64,000 nt of DNA from assembly GCA_002026015.1 (NCBI GenBank), contig MWOY01000115.1:29412-93411 (forward strand), in the 5' to 3' direction. The notes under the pieces are model-generated. The model saw only the letters and a list, made by a program, of their open reading frames with translations, was not told where the DNA came from and ran no database searches. The stretch comes from Prochlorococcus sp. HOT208_60m_808G21 (lineage in GTDB: Bacteria > Cyanobacteriota > Cyanobacteriia > PCC-6307 > Cyanobiaceae). Shown piece by piece: positions 62,091-64,000 of the stretch (its first letter is position 1; every line of letters begins with the position of its first letter). The translations under genes and the position numbers were made by a program.

Positions 62091-62933
62091 TTAACCTACC
62101 TTTGCAACCACTCTTTTAAATTCATTAATTCTGTCAGGGATTGCTCCAAAAATCAAATCTCCTTTTGATTCAAGTCTTTCCCATTCATTTATAGCGAATT
62201 CTTTAAGAGATATAGCCTTACCTGAAGCTAAATTATCTACTTTAATTCCCATATCATTAAAAATATCTTGTTTAGATTTTGCAATTATTCCTTTTGCAAC
62301 CTCTTCTACTTTCATAAAATCAAGAATCTGCTTACCAGAGGACATTTCAAAATCTCTCCCACTCTTTGATGCATTATATAATTGTGGCCAAAAGTTATTT
62401 TTATTTTGCCCAAAACCATAAATATTGAACAAACGTGAATAAACAAATTTCATTTTAGAATTTTTTGCGTAATTATAAAGCATTAAAAAAGTTGCCACTT
62501 TACTGCTTGCATAAATAGAAGTTGGTTGAAGAGGCGCATTTGCAGGAATATATTCATAATCATCTGAGGTCAAACCATATTCGTGACTAGAACCAACAGC
62601 ATAAAATTTTTTAACTCCAGCTTTCTCGCACTTAAGAAAAAAAGAAATAGTATCATTTATATTGGTATTAAGAAAATCTTGGATTGAAGCTTTTTGAGGA
62701 CTAACTCCTTTAGCAGCTAAGTGTAAAACTAAATCAAATTTATCAAGTTCTTCAATTTCTATATCTCTTAAATCTGATCTTACTATCTTCAAATTAGCTA
62801 AATTATCCTTTAGATCAAAATTTAATTCAGAACCTTTTCTTAAATTAATAACTATATCATTATTTTCTTTTAAAAGATTTTTCAAAATATAAGTGCCTAT
62901 AAATCCAGAAGCACCTGTTAAAAATATTTTCAT
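62091..62933 (-). CDS. NAD-dependent epimerase/dehydratase family protein
   Basis: MKIFLTGASGFIGTYILKNLL...LVLHLAAKGVSPQKASIQDFLNTNIN...YAVGSSHEYG...YASSK. Confidence 0.9.
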   Translation of the reverse strand: MKIFLTGASGFIGTYILKNLLKENNDIVINLRKGSELNFDLKDNLANLKIVRSDLRDIEIEELDKFDLVLHLAAKGVSPQKASIQDFLNTNINDTISFFLKCEKAGVKKFYAVGSSHEYGLTSDDYEYIPANAPLQPTSIYASSKVATFLMLYNYAKNSKMKFVYSRLFNIYGFGQNKNNFWPQLYNASKSGRDFEMSSGKQILDFMKVEEVAKGIIAKSKQDIFNDMGIKVDNLASGKAISLKEFAINEWERLESKGDLIFGAIPDRINEFKRVVAKVG

Positions 62934-63017
62934 AAAAATCGATAAATAAAATACATTTTAAAATTTTTGAAAATCAAATTTATTTCTAATATTTGAAAAA
63001 GTAATCATTTTGAATAT

Positions 63018-64000
63018 TTAATTTAAAAATTCTTCAATATCTTTTTCGCATAGTTTAAGTGCATTAATATCCTTTTCATAATAGTTTTTATACCAATTTG
63101 AGGTAATTTGAATCGCTTTGTTAAAATCCCAAACTGGCTTCCAATTTAAATAGTTGATAATTTTATCAGTATTTAGATGAAGTAATTTAGATTCATATAA
63201 ATTTTCAAAATCTTGTTTTAATACAAAATCTAAACTTAGATATTTTGATATTTCTTCAATAACATCTTTTACAGACTTATTTGAATCAATATTAGGACCT
63301 ATGTTAAATGCAGAACATAAATTTGAATTGCAAATATTATCTTCTTTATAAATCCTTTCAGCAAGGAGCATATATCCAAGTAAAGGATCTAGAACATGTT
63401 GCCATGGCCTTTTTGAGTAAGGATTTCTTATAATTATTCTTTTATTTTCATATTTAGATCTAACTATATCAGGGATCAATCTATCAATTGCCCAATCTCC
63501 ACCCCCTATAACATTTCCTGCACGAACAGATGCAATTCCAAGATTACTAAATTGATGTTCTAAATTACCACAATAACTTTCTCTCCAAGAATTAATAACG
63601 ATTTCTGCGGCCGCTTTACTTGAACTATAAGGGTCTTTACCTCCTAATCGATCCGTTTCTCTGTAACCATAAATCCATTCATTATTTTGATAAACTTTAT
63701 CTGTTGTAATAAGAATGACTGCACACTTTTTCTTGATAGATTTTAAAGATTCTAAAAGATGCAGCGTCCCTATTACATTAGTATTCCAAGTTTCTATTGG
63801 CACAGCATAACTTTTTCTTACAAGGGGTTGTGCTGCCATGTGAAAAATTATGTCTGGATTTGAATCTGAAACAACTTTATTTAGTTCATCAAAATTACGA
63901 ATATCTTTGATGATACTTTTATCTATAACGTTTGAGATCGAAGCTTCTTCGTATAAAGAGCTAGAAGATTCAGGTTCTAATGAAATTCCGGTTATTTTAG
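63018..64000 (-). CDS. rfbG: CDP-glucose 4,6-dehydratase (5' end beyond window)
   Basis: Frame open to the window edge (..KITGISLEPESSSSLYEEASISNVIDKSIIKDIRNFDELNKVVSDSNPDIIFHMAAQPLVRKSYAVPIETWNTNVIGTLHLLESL); ITTDKVYQN, GGDWAIDRLIPD, RPWQHVLDPL typical of RfbG. Confidence 0.93.
   Translation of the reverse strand, partial: KITGISLEPESSSSLYEEASISNVIDKSIIKDIRNFDELNKVVSDSNPDIIFHMAAQPLVRKSYAVPIETWNTNVIGTLHLLESLKSIKKKCAVILITTDKVYQNNEWIYGYRETDRLGGKDPYSSSKAAAEIVINSWRESYCGNLEHQFSNLGIASVRAGNVIGGGDWAIDRLIPDIVRSKYENKRIIIRNPYSKRPWQHVLDPLLGYMLLAERIYKEDNICNSNLCSAFNIGPNIDSNKSVKDVIEEISKYLSLDFVLKQDFENLYESKLLHLNTDKIINYLNWKPVWDFNKAIQITSNWYKNYYEKDINALKLCEKDIEEFLN

Overview
The window looks like a low-GC marine picocyanobacterial chromosome, most consistent with high-light Prochlorococcus. 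This rests on the gene content: a Pcb chlorophyll antenna, a Som-like porin, flavodoxin, Ycf46, DUF3386- and DUF2808-type proteins, and conserved rpmH-rnpA-PH protein-yidC order. Positions 1-32.7 kb are largely core genome: cobQ end, ferredoxin, an iron-related section (FutA-like binding protein, PiuC-like dioxygenase, Pcb antenna beside flavodoxin), glyQ, sppA, aroH, rpmH, rnpA, yidC, serS, rseP, rpsN, pnp, cysQ and rsmI. From a tRNA-Arg(TCT) at about 32.7 kb to the window end there is an AT-rich cell-surface polysaccharide island. It contains O-antigen ligase and flippase genes, Wza/Wzc-type export, and enzyme sets for GDP-fucose, UDP-glucuronate/xylose/galacturonate and CDP-dideoxysugars, plus several glycosyltransferases and a stand-alone TPP-dependent E1 alpha/beta pair. 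Main observations for follow-up: (1) the E1 alpha/beta pair without E2/E3 in a polysaccharide cluster, possibly for two-carbon branched sugars; (2) two genes apparently needing a non-canonical ATT start, one directly downstream of a perfect Shine-Dalgarno; (3) rnpA and a sugar epimerase each broken by one extra base in a 7-nt homopolymer; (4) a (Tyr-Gly)8 tail on the Wzc-like tyrosine kinase encoded by a hexanucleotide tandem repeat, next to a DSP-like phosphatase; (5) a perfect palindrome in the futA/piuC divergent region; (6) an iterated ATCCCTAACAC motif between a TPR gene and tRNA-Ser. All assignments come from reading the sequence; no database search was run.
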